Origin: Bacteroidales bacterium UBA4070
Lineage (GTDB): Bacteria > Bacteroidota > Bacteroidia > Bacteroidales > VadinHA17
DNA: 37,793 nt
Direction: 5' to 3'
Assembly (NCBI GenBank): GCA_002383485.1
Contig: DFYY01000052.1
Location: 1-37,793, forward strand
The notes beneath the pieces were generated by a model. It ran no database searches. It was not told the DNA's origin and saw only the letters and a program-made list of their open reading frames with translations. Below, piece after piece: positions 24,769 to 32,087 of this stretch (position 1 is its first letter; every line of letters begins with the position of its first letter). The translations under genes and the position numbers were made by a program.

Positions 24769-24901
24769 TTAATAAGTCGTAAGTTATGAACCTTTTAGAA
24801 TTCAAAATAAACCCGGAGGTGAATGGCCATTAAACCGAACGTGCTCCCGAAAATTCCCGAATTTTCCCGGAAATTCCCTTTTTCGATCATGATTCCTGGC
24901 A

Positions 24902-24909
24902 TAACTTTG
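24902..24909 (+). promoter_or_regulatory. Predicted -7 box (TAnnTTTG) for the Cys-rich peptide cassette
   Basis: TAACTTTG matches the consensus and lies 26 bp before the ATG at 24936. The -33 region is T-rich (near 24876-24884) but has no exact TTTG. A good Shine-Dalgarno AAGGAG is at 24927-24932. Upstream, at 24852-24879, AATTCCC-type words repeat. Confidence 0.5.
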
Positions 24910-24935
24910 ATGGGAACAATTAAATAAGGAGCGTC

Positions 24936-25142
24936 ATGAAGAAAAAAGTATTAGCTGCAATTCTTTTTCTGTTGATTGTCTCAATCATGAGTGTGAAACA
25001 GTTGACCGCTGTTAAGGCTATTGATCCGGTTGCTCTCTGTCAGCAGTGGTGCCCTTGGAGTTATATGTCAACATGCACCCTGCATGCTGGCGATTCCGGT
25101 GGCACGTACATTATTACGTGCTATAACAGAGAGTGGATCTGA
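24936..25142 (+). CDS. Small exported Cys-rich peptide (NVEALA-like)
   Basis: A 68-aa peptide. The N terminus (MKKKVLAAILFLLIVSIMSV) is a leader or signal segment of the kind found in Bacteroidota NVEALA-family peptides. The mature part holds four cysteines (35, 39, 47, 62) in a QQWC, STC, ITC pattern with aromatic residues, consistent with two disulfides outside the cytoplasm. The NVEALA motif is degenerate here (KAIDPVAL), so family membership is inferred from size, leader, cysteines and neighbour. It has a strong Shine-Dalgarno and a consensus -7 box, is the first gene of cargo 1, and is followed by a 12-bp-stem hairpin and a BF3164-like lipoprotein gene. No known bacteriocin or pheromone was recognised. 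Confidence 0.65.
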   Translation: MKKKVLAAILFLLIVSIMSVKQLTAVKAIDPVALCQQWCPWSYMSTCTLHAGDSGGTYIITCYNREWI

Positions 25143-25150
25143 ATTAGTTG

Positions 25151-25178
25151 GACAGGCCGGTAATTTTACCGGCCTGTC
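25151..25178 (+). terminator. Strong hairpin between the peptide gene and the lipoprotein gene
   Basis: GACAGGCCGGTA (25151-25162), loop ATTT, TACCGGCCTGTC (25167-25178) form a perfect 12-bp, GC-rich stem 8 bp after the peptide stop. No T-tract follows, so it is likely an attenuator or a 3'-end stabiliser rather than a full terminator. It would allow more peptide message than downstream message. Confidence 0.6.
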
Positions 25179-25199
25179 TGAAAAATCACTAATGTCGGT

Positions 25200-26288
25200 A
25201 TGGGCAAAAGATTTGGTTTCGTAGTTTTTACGCTGGTTGAAGTAGTAGTATTGGTTTCTTGCACCCACAGGATTGGGAACGACGATATTTTCAATGAGGA
25301 ATCCTTCAATACCAGGATTGACTTAAGGGATGGCAGGCAGGTAATAGTCGATGACCTGTTGCTCGGACAACCAACACTTATAAGATTCCATCCGGATTCA
25401 TACCTGGTGATTGAAGAATTCGGCACACCGAGATTGATAAAAATACTCGATCTGAAGACCGGGAAAGTTCAGGAATTGATACAGCGGGGCAGGGGACCCG
25501 GAGAAATGCTTGTATCCTGGGGTGTGGAGATCATTGACAGGGATATCTTCCTCTTTTGCGGGCAACTTCGAAAGATAATAATCCTGAGTCAAACCGATGA
25601 CCGCACCTTTATTATTGACGATGAGTTTTATATCGAAGAAAAGCAAACCCAGAGACTACACCCATTATCAAGGAATATGTATGTCTGCCTGAGCTCTATC
25701 GGAGATGAGAGGCGGTTTACATTGCTCGACGGGAAAGGCAAAATCATAAAAAAATTCGGGGAATATCCTCCGTTTATTAATAATGATGAAATAAAAGCCG
25801 ATAATGACATTTTCTTTTCATCCTTAGGCTCAACGCCCGATGGAAAACGTTTCGCAGCGGTGTGTTCAAAGACTGATCTTTTCGAGCTGTATGATATTGA
25901 AAAGGGTCTTCTTAAAAGATTTCAGGGTCCTTTGGGTTTAAAAATTTCCGTGGAGGCTCAATCAGTGGGGACCGGTTTCATGCTGAAGCCTCAGCCGCAT
26001 TATACAACCTACCATCATGTGATTACAAATGAGAATGAGTTTTGGACAGGATACATAGGCTACCGTTTCCAAAAGGGTAAAAATCAGACTCTTGAGGAGC
26101 AATGTACTAAAAAGCTCTTTTGTTTTGATTGGCAGGGGACTCCACTACGAATGGTGCTACTTGAATTTCCTGCCATATCCTTTGATATCGATTGGAGGAA
26201 TAGAATTCTTTATGCTCTTGAAATACGAGATAAAAGTGCTTTCATATTTGAATATTCCATGGATAAGATTTATAATGAGGCTAATTAA
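25200..26288 (+). CDS. BF3164-like six-bladed beta-propeller lipoprotein
   Basis: A 362-aa lipoprotein (MGKRFGFVVFTLVEVVVLVSC, lipobox LVSC). The rest is beta-rich and follows the BF3164/TolB-like 6-blade propeller pattern: PTLIRFHPDSYLVIEEFG, KILDLKTGKVQELIQRGRGPGEM (the diagnostic G-R-G-P-G-E loop), SSLGSTPDGKRFAAVCSKTDLFELYD and a final SFDIDWRNRILYAL blade. BF3164-type proteins often sit beside NVEALA peptide genes in Bacteroidota, and that is seen here; their role is unknown. It starts 57 bp after the peptide gene, across the strong hairpin, and overlaps the next gene by 14 bp. Its base composition is AT-rich relative to the RND genes. Confidence 0.8.
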   Translation: MGKRFGFVVFTLVEVVVLVSCTHRIGNDDIFNEESFNTRIDLRDGRQVIVDDLLLGQPTLIRFHPDSYLVIEEFGTPRLIKILDLKTGKVQELIQRGRGPGEMLVSWGVEIIDRDIFLFCGQLRKIIILSQTDDRTFIIDDEFYIEEKQTQRLHPLSRNMYVCLSSIGDERRFTLLDGKGKIIKKFGEYPPFINNDEIKADNDIFFSSLGSTPDGKRFAAVCSKTDLFELYDIEKGLLKRFQGPLGLKISVEAQSVGTGFMLKPQPHYTTYHHVITNENEFWTGYIGYRFQKGKNQTLEEQCTKKLFCFDWQGTPLRMVLLEFPAISFDIDWRNRILYALEIRDKSAFIFEYSMDKIYNEAN

Positions 26289-26724
26289 TACAATTTGTTC
26301 TATTTTAGTTCTTTTTGCTTGTAATCCTCAATCTCCGGACAAACTAACCATTAACGACAGGCAATTGAATGAGGTCATATTGAACTCCAAAACACCCATA
26401 ATTGTTTTTTTTCATTCAGGTGAGTGTTCAATGTGTTATGGTACTCTGCAGCAAGTTTCGATTGACTTTCCTGAATCAACGATCATTAGTATATCTGTGC
26501 TCAAAAACACAGATCTTATAAACTCCTATCTTGGATTAATTGGGTTTAAAGGATTATCAGTGATTGACTCGTCCGCTATTCTTCTTAGTGACAACAGAGT
26601 TTTTTTACAGACAAGTAGTTTGTTCTTAATTGACAATTCATCTGCCATTTTATACAGGACTTCTGAATACAACAAAAAGGATAGAGACAAGATTAAGATT
26701 ATAATTAGAAAGAGAGATTTGTAA
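26275..26724 (+). CDS. Thioredoxin-like lipoprotein with CxxC
   Basis: A 149-aa protein from the ATG at 26275, which begins a lipoprotein signal (MRLINTICSILVLFAC, lipobox LFAC); longer in-frame starts lie inside the propeller gene. The fold looks like thioredoxin: TPIIVFFHSGECSMCYGTL with Cys51 and Cys54 as a CSMC redox pair, then SIISISV-like strands and a terminal beta-hairpin (SLFLIDNSSAILYRT). It lacks the WC of TlpA-type oxidoreductases. It overlaps the end of the propeller gene by 14 bp, so translation is coupled. I infer a partner in disulfide handling of the Cys-rich peptide, unproven. Confidence 0.65.
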   Translation: MRLINTICSILVLFACNPQSPDKLTINDRQLNEVILNSKTPIIVFFHSGECSMCYGTLQQVSIDFPESTIISISVLKNTDLINSYLGLIGFKGLSVIDSSAILLSDNRVFLQTSSLFLIDNSSAILYRTSEYNKKDRDKIKIIIRKRDL

Positions 26725-26800
26725 GTTTGATTGACGCCAATTTGAATTTTTATATTCACACATAATATTTGATAGAACATGCCAATAGTAAAACGCTACG

Positions 26801-27035
26801 TTGATCTTGACTAATTGTCTTTGTGATCAAGGCAACTTTCGTCTGTAAATATACCAGTACGCCAGCGGAATGAAGTAGAGACTGACGAATGTGCCGAGGG
26901 TCATACCTCCTATCAGCGCCAGCGCCATGGACCGCTGCAACTGGTTCCCCAGACCTGACCCGAGCAGCATTGGCAAGGTCGAAAACAAAGACGCCATAGC
27001 AACCATGATAATGGGCTTAAGCCTCCTCGACCCGC
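26801..27035 (-). pseudogene. RND transporter 3'-end fragment, copy 2
   Basis: This is homologous to the 3' end of the intact permease gene (29023 onward). The minus-strand translation gives GSRRLKPIIMVAMASLFST, LPMLLGSGLGNQLQRSMALA and LGTFVSLYFIPLAYWYIYR, then the tail RKLP and a stop at 26827-26829. Homology to the intact gene continues beyond the stop, through ttgatcttgact at 26801 (29023 in the intact locus). It ends on the other side near 27035. It closes cargo 1 and begins cargo 2; no intact pump gene belongs to it. Confidence 0.85.
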
Positions 27036-27132
27036 ATGTACAGAAGCATGTAGAAGCTGTTACAGGAATGATTTTGAGATGGAGATTGATGGCAACGTTT
27101 AGGCGCTGGACTTAACAACAAAGATATAGTTT

Positions 27133-27154
27133 ATGTTTATACATGTATTTACAT
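27133..27154. promoter_or_regulatory. Imperfect palindrome upstream of abiEi (candidate AbiEi operator)
   Basis: The 22-bp element ATGTTTATA-CATG-TATTTACAT is symmetric at 7 of 9 arm pairs around a central CATG. It lies 34-55 bp before the abiEi ATG, upstream of a near-consensus -7 box TATCTTTA at 27167-27174. AbiEi antitoxins are known to repress their own promoters through inverted repeats, so this is the obvious candidate site. Confidence 0.4.
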
Positions 27155-27187
27155 AAATAATTTCTTATCTTTACAAAAAAAAGAGTA

Positions 27188-27889
27188 ATGCAACCGTTTA
27201 AATCAAATATTGTAAAGCAGATAGAGACAATTCCCGAAGGCAGGATATTTACCTTCGCTGACATTACTTTTCCCAGAGATAAATTTGCCAACGTGGCGGT
27301 TATACTTTCACAACTAACAAAAGAACAAAAACTGATTCGTGTGGAGAGAGGGGCGTATTACAGGCCAAAGCAATCGAGCCTGGGATTGGGACTATTGCCT
27401 GTTTATCAGGATGAACAGTTGAGCTATCTGACACGAAAGCTGGGTGGATATCTGACCGGGGCTTATGTCTATAATAAAATGTCATTGACGCAACAGGTTC
27501 CATCGGTCATTACGATTGCCATGCGATATCCGGTACGACCTTTCAGGTTTAGGAAACTGTCAATCGAATGTGTTAAAGCCTATATTGATTTACCAGGTGA
27601 TAACGAAACCCTTCATTTGATACAAATATTGGACGCAATTAAAGATTTGAAATATATTCCGGGAGCAAGCCCCCAAACAGCCTACGAGAGAATTTTTTCC
27701 CTGCATGTATCCGTTTTGTCCAAGTCAAAACTTGAACGAATTGTATCTTTAGCAATGGCTTATCCTCCGAGAGTCAGGAAAATACTCAGCGATATGCTGG
27801 AAAGAGGGAATAACCAGGATTTGCGGGAACAGCTTATAGGTATGATTTGTCCGACTACACGGTTCGACTTGTCATATAAAATATCATAG
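27188..27889 (+). CDS. abiEi: AbiEi family type IV antitoxin (DUF6088)
   Basis: A 233-aa protein. The N-terminal winged-helix domain (NIVKQIETIPEGRIFTFADITFPRDKFANVAVILSQLTKEQKLIRVERGAYYRPKQ, about residues 6-65) and the C-terminal antitoxin domain (YLTRKLGGYLTGAYVYNKMSLTQQVPSVITIAM) are typical of DUF6088/AbiEi. It is thought to repress the operon and counteract the AbiEii nucleotidyltransferase. Its stop (27887-27889) lies 5 bp before the AbiEii ATG, the usual coupled arrangement. It heads cargo 2, is AT-rich, and is preceded by a palindrome consistent with autoregulation. Confidence 0.87.
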   Translation: MQPFKSNIVKQIETIPEGRIFTFADITFPRDKFANVAVILSQLTKEQKLIRVERGAYYRPKQSSLGLGLLPVYQDEQLSYLTRKLGGYLTGAYVYNKMSLTQQVPSVITIAMRYPVRPFRFRKLSIECVKAYIDLPGDNETLHLIQILDAIKDLKYIPGASPQTAYERIFSLHVSVLSKSKLERIVSLAMAYPPRVRKILSDMLERGNNQDLREQLIGMICPTTRFDLSYKIS

Positions 27890-27894
27890 TGCCG

Positions 27895-28893
27895 ATGAAT
27901 TTACATTTGAATAATGAAGTTTTCAGGGAACTGATAGAATTGGCTTCCGAATATTTCAGTTATGAACAATCGCATGTAGAGAAAGACTACTGGGTATGTA
28001 AGATATTGAAAGAGTTAACTTTATCTGATTTTGCCGGCAGTGTCTATTTTAAAGGAGGAACTTCGCTTTCAAAGGCATATGGCATAATTAACCGTTTTTC
28101 AGAGGATTTGGACATCTTTGCCTTCTCGGGTAACGTCACCTCCTCCAAGCAGTCAGAGAAAACACTGATCCGTAGTATATCCCACTTTGTCATTAAAAAT
28201 AATGAAGACATGTACAGGGAGGAATTATCTATTACAGGTGGAAACTTTCGAAAGCTGGCCTTTTCATACGATATACACTACGAAAGTACCGGACTGAAAG
28301 AAAACCTTGAAGTCGAAATCAAATGTTGTACGTTGGACGATAAATCCGTCATGTATTATCCCTCACAAAAACGGACGGTAGCTTCCATAATCACCGAATA
28401 CCTGATAATGAACGAAAGGCAAGATATTATTGAGCAATTTGCACTTGATGCCTTTGAAGTGCCAACTATTGACCCGAAACGTACACTGTGCGATAAGATT
28501 TCGCGATTGACACGACTATCTCATAGTGAAGATTTCGAAATACTTATTGCCAAGTATATCCGGGATGTATATGATATTTACCGAATCCTGAATACTCCCA
28601 AATATATCGATTTCATTCGCTCTGAGGAGTTCACGGCTGCACTTACACATGTTACGCACGAGGACAATCTATTTAGGAACTCTCAATTATCCAACCCTGT
28701 TTCCGGGGCACGTATATTCGCCCGCACTGATGAAACGTTGAGACTTCCAGCTATTTCACGAGCCTTTTACAATGAGTTGAGAAAGTTGATCTTCGATTCC
28801 ACTAAGATGCCTGCGTTGGATGACGTTATCAAAACAATTGCATTACTGCAGGAACCGCTATGTAGATTTGATGAAAAAAACTATAGGCTATGA
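27895..28893 (+). CDS. abiEii: AbiEii family nucleotidyltransferase toxin
   Basis: A 332-aa protein using the ATG at 27895; a GTG at 27889, overlapping the antitoxin stop, would add two residues. The nucleotidyltransferase core is complete: YFKGGTSLSKAYGIINRFSEDLDIFAF has the GGTS motif (residues 54-57) and the catalytic aspartate pair at about 71 and 73. Further down, LEVEIKCCTL carries the likely third acidic residue. The C-terminal part (PKRTLCDKISRLTRLSHSED, DVYDIYRILNTPKYIDF) matches the AbiEii/MenT-like family. Such toxins cause bacteriostasis and can abort phage infection; the active site appears intact. A 21-bp hairpin follows at 28931. Confidence 0.88.
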   Translation: MNLHLNNEVFRELIELASEYFSYEQSHVEKDYWVCKILKELTLSDFAGSVYFKGGTSLSKAYGIINRFSEDLDIFAFSGNVTSSKQSEKTLIRSISHFVIKNNEDMYREELSITGGNFRKLAFSYDIHYESTGLKENLEVEIKCCTLDDKSVMYYPSQKRTVASIITEYLIMNERQDIIEQFALDAFEVPTIDPKRTLCDKISRLTRLSHSEDFEILIAKYIRDVYDIYRILNTPKYIDFIRSEEFTAALTHVTHEDNLFRNSQLSNPVSGARIFARTDETLRLPAISRAFYNELRKLIFDSTKMPALDDVIKTIALLQEPLCRFDEKNYRL

Positions 28894-28930
28894 GTTTCAA
28901 ACAGTGTATGGTTTTAGATCATATTCCGGG

Positions 28931-28951
28931 AAGGGATAGCAATATTCCCTT
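28931..28951 (+). terminator. Weak hairpin after abiEii
   Basis: AAGGGA (28931-28936), 9-nt loop, TCCCTT (28946-28951), followed by a T-containing but not T-rich stretch. It sits between abiEii and the convergent RND permease gene. Confidence 0.3.
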
Positions 28952-29033
28952 TCATACTTCTCATTCCGACAGCCATCCATTGACAGCATGCTATCCTGAA
29001 TAATGAGTAACAAACAACATACTTGATCTTGAC

Positions 29034-32000
29034 TCATTGTTCATTTTGGGCATGGCCGTTTTGCCTGTAGATATACCAGTACGCCAGCGGAATGAAATAA
29101 AGACTGACGAAGGTGCCGAGGGTCATGCCTCCTATCAGCGCCAGGGCCATAGGACGCTGCAACTGGTTCCCCAATCCTGACCCGAACAGCATCGGAAGAG
29201 TCGAAAACAACGACCCCATAGCAACCATGATAATGGGCTTCAGCCTCCTCGATCCGCCGGTGTATATCGCCTCCTTCAACCCTACCCCGGATTTCCGGAG
29301 ATTGTTTATAGTATCTACCTTAAGTATCGAGTCGTTGATGATGACCCCAGACATCACTATGATACCTATCATCGTCATGATGTTTATAGTCCCTCCCCAT
29401 AACCATACCAGGAAGAGCGCCCCGGCAATGTCTATCGGTATCTCCAGCAGGACTATCAGCGGCTGGGAGAGCGACTCAAACTGGGCGGCCAGAATGAAGT
29501 ATAGAAGCACCAGCGAGACAAGCAGCACCAGCGCCAGCTCGCGGAAGAGCCGCTGGCCCGTTATCACCGTTCCGCTGAATGAGAGCGAGAGATCAGGCAC
29601 GGACGACAAAGTCTCCTCGATCTCTGCCGTCAGCTGCGCCGGACGGTTCGTTGAAACATTCATCTCAACCGGGACATACTCTGACGCCATGTTACCCATG
29701 ATGGCCTTGTAGTAACGCACCCGCCTTACATCGCATATCTCACTGACGGGAACCTGCGCCCCCTGCCTGTTAAGTACGGAGCCGGTTGACATATGCTCAC
29801 CTATTGGCGTCTCATTGCCCGCCATAACAACGGGAAGGATCTGGTGTGACGACCTCAGCTCTCCTATCTCATTGCGGTTCAGCGCACTCCTGATGGCCGG
29901 ATAGACCGTGTTGGGATCAATATCATACAACAGCATCTTTACCGGGTCAAGCCTGATCTCTATCTTCTCCTCCAGTTGCGGAGCCATGATTCCTGCCTCA
30001 GGCCACCGCCCGGCAAGCAGTCCGTTGATCTGCATCATACTCTCTACCGGAGGCACCGCCTTCTCCGTAGCCAGCGCCACCTCAACCACAAGTGGCGTCT
30101 CCGATGCTGCAAATATCTTTTCAAAGATGTTTTCCTGCGGCCTGACAGTCATCACTGCCTCGGGGAACCGCGAGGGCAGGTATGCCATCAGCAACTCCCT
30201 GATCTCATCCACCGCCCCATAACCCGCTGTCCTGATATATATCTTCGCCGATGAATAGGGTTGATCATACTCGCGCGTGAAGATAAACTGCTGCTCACCC
30301 ACGAAGCTGTTGGTCTGCACCGCCTTCTCTCCCAGCTGATCAACAATAGCCTGTATCCGAGAAGAATTCTCCTGCAGGTCGATGTTCTCATTCCAGTCGA
30401 TCATTACTGTCATCTCATCCTGAACAATCGCAGGGAACTTCTCCTTCCTCATGGTGAAGAAGAAGAGGAGCATTACCGCGATTGTCACTGCGAAAAGAGC
30501 CATCACCATCCTCCGGTGCCTGAAGAAGAAATTCATCCCCCCTTCATACTTTTTCTCAAGGTTCTTAAGGCTGATTCGTTTTACGAAACGGGTCAGCGCA
30601 CCTTCCTTCCCGCTCCGATAGATCAGGTGATAAACAGTCGGCAGAAGCATTATCCCCACAAGCAGTGAGACTCCCTGGCCGATGATGATTGCAATGGCCT
30701 GGTCATAAAACAGGGCTCCGGCAGTGCCGCTCAGAAAGATCAGCGGCACAAATACGGCACAGGTGGTCAGCACTGACGAGATAAGAGGCGTTATCACCTC
30801 ATTGGTGCCCTTCACACATGCATTGATGAGCTTCTCCCCCCTGTCGGTCCACTGGGTGATATTCTCTATTATCACAATTGAGTTATCAATCATCATCCCT
30901 ATGCCCAGGATCAGGCCGGCAAGTGAGATGACGTTTAATGAGAGCCCCACCAGGTAGAAAAAGAGCAGGCTGATCACCAGCGTCGTTGGAATGCTGATGC
31001 CGATTATCAGGGGTGAACGGGCATCCCTGAGAAAGAAAAACATTATAAAGAACGCCAGCAGGCCGCCGGAGATAAGGCTCTGCCTCAGGTTCATGAGTGA
31101 ATAGTCGAGAAGACGTGTCTGGTCCTGCGAGATCTCAAACTCCATCTGAGGGTAATCGGTGCGGAACTGGCTGACCATCTCGTCCATCTTCTCCTCGAGG
31201 TTCTCCATCCGTGCAGAGGCTTCCTTTATAATAGCCAGCACCACCGCCTGGCTGTTGTCAGAGTAAGAGGCGCCTGCGGCGCGACGGATTCTCAGATCCA
31301 CAGCAGCTATATCCTTTATCTTCAGCAGTTTTCCTTCCTTTTTCAGCCATATATTGCGAATATCATCCACACCTTTCAGGTTTGAGTCGAACTCGAGGTT
31401 ATATAGATACTTGCCATCCCTGACCATGATGCTGCTTACATTGACATTGTTCATGCTCACGGCGCTAATGATATCTTCGGCAGTGATTCCGAGGCTCTGC
31501 ATCCTGTGCTCATCCGGTTTGATAACAATCTCCCTGCTTACCTGACCGGTGATGTCAGCCATGGCCACTTCGGGCAGCTGTTCTATCCGCTTGCGGATAA
31601 TATTTCCCGCGAAGTCGCTCAGGTCGGCGAAAGCGGCCTGGTCCGCGGCCCTGTCTGCCAGGGTGATGTTAAGCATGAAGACAGGGATGTCGGTGGCGCT
31701 TGCCTTGATCACTCTCGGGCGGTCAAGATCACGGGGAAGGAGATTCATTGCAGCATCGATCTTCTCATTGACCTCCATGAATGCCATGTCGATGTCATTG
31801 CCAAAGGCGAATTTCATCCTGATTATGGCGCTGCCGTTGCGCGATTCCGAACGGATGTCATCAACACCCTCCACCTGCATCAGGCTCCTGCGGAGAACGC
31901 TCACCACGCTGTTCTCTATCTCCCTCGAACTGATGTCAGGACGCGAGACAGCCACCGTGATCTCGGGGATATCAATGTCAGGCATCAGTGATACGGGAAG

Positions 32001-32087
32001 CCTCCCCGAGGCAGCGATACCCAACACTATCACTGCGAGGAAACTCATTATCACGGCCACGGGCCGCTGTACAAGGAATCTAACCAT
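29034..32087 (-). CDS. RND efflux transporter permease subunit (AcrB/MdtB-C type), first of pair by position
   Basis: A 1017-aa inner-membrane RND pump with the usual 12-TM plan and two large periplasmic loops; conserved starts are MVRFLVQRPVAVIMSFLAVIVLGIAA and LPVSLMPDIDIPEITVAV. TM4 reads GIGMMIDNSIVIIENI, keeping one of the two aspartates of the proton relay (IDN for the classical DD). The C-terminal block TIINIMTMIGIIVMSGVIINDSILK and GSGLGNQLQRPMALALIGGM is intact, ending QNGHAQNEQ. It overlaps the upstream permease gene by 8 bp. Its 3' end is the parent-like sequence of the two fragments at 24.6 and 26.8 kb. Substrates are unknown; no outer-membrane channel gene is present. Confidence 0.93.
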   Translation of the reverse strand: MVRFLVQRPVAVIMSFLAVIVLGIAASGRLPVSLMPDIDIPEITVAVSRPDISSREIENSVVSVLRRSLMQVEGVDDIRSESRNGSAIIRMKFAFGNDIDMAFMEVNEKIDAAMNLLPRDLDRPRVIKASATDIPVFMLNITLADRAADQAAFADLSDFAGNIIRKRIEQLPEVAMADITGQVSREIVIKPDEHRMQSLGITAEDIISAVSMNNVNVSSIMVRDGKYLYNLEFDSNLKGVDDIRNIWLKKEGKLLKIKDIAAVDLRIRRAAGASYSDNSQAVVLAIIKEASARMENLEEKMDEMVSQFRTDYPQMEFEISQDQTRLLDYSLMNLRQSLISGGLLAFFIMFFFLRDARSPLIIGISIPTTLVISLLFFYLVGLSLNVISLAGLILGIGMMIDNSIVIIENITQWTDRGEKLINACVKGTNEVITPLISSVLTTCAVFVPLIFLSGTAGALFYDQAIAIIIGQGVSLLVGIMLLPTVYHLIYRSGKEGALTRFVKRISLKNLEKKYEGGMNFFFRHRRMVMALFAVTIAVMLLFFFTMRKEKFPAIVQDEMTVMIDWNENIDLQENSSRIQAIVDQLGEKAVQTNSFVGEQQFIFTREYDQPYSSAKIYIRTAGYGAVDEIRELLMAYLPSRFPEAVMTVRPQENIFEKIFAASETPLVVEVALATEKAVPPVESMMQINGLLAGRWPEAGIMAPQLEEKIEIRLDPVKMLLYDIDPNTVYPAIRSALNRNEIGELRSSHQILPVVMAGNETPIGEHMSTGSVLNRQGAQVPVSEICDVRRVRYYKAIMGNMASEYVPVEMNVSTNRPAQLTAEIEETLSSVPDLSLSFSGTVITGQRLFRELALVLLVSLVLLYFILAAQFESLSQPLIVLLEIPIDIAGALFLVWLWGGTINIMTMIGIIVMSGVIINDSILKVDTINNLRKSGVGLKEAIYTGGSRRLKPIIMVAMGSLFSTLPMLFGSGLGNQLQRPMALALIGGMTLGTFVSLYFIPLAYWYIYRQNGHAQNEQ

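Noticed and set aside
24536..24805. 89-codon minus-strand frame over the RND fragment
   Set aside because: It is out of frame with the RND homology, which lies in the frame ending at 24598.
26891..27115. 74-codon plus-strand frame beginning MPRVIPPISASAMDRCNWFP
   Set aside because: It is antisense to the RND fragment; the same antisense frame occurs at 29113 in the intact gene.
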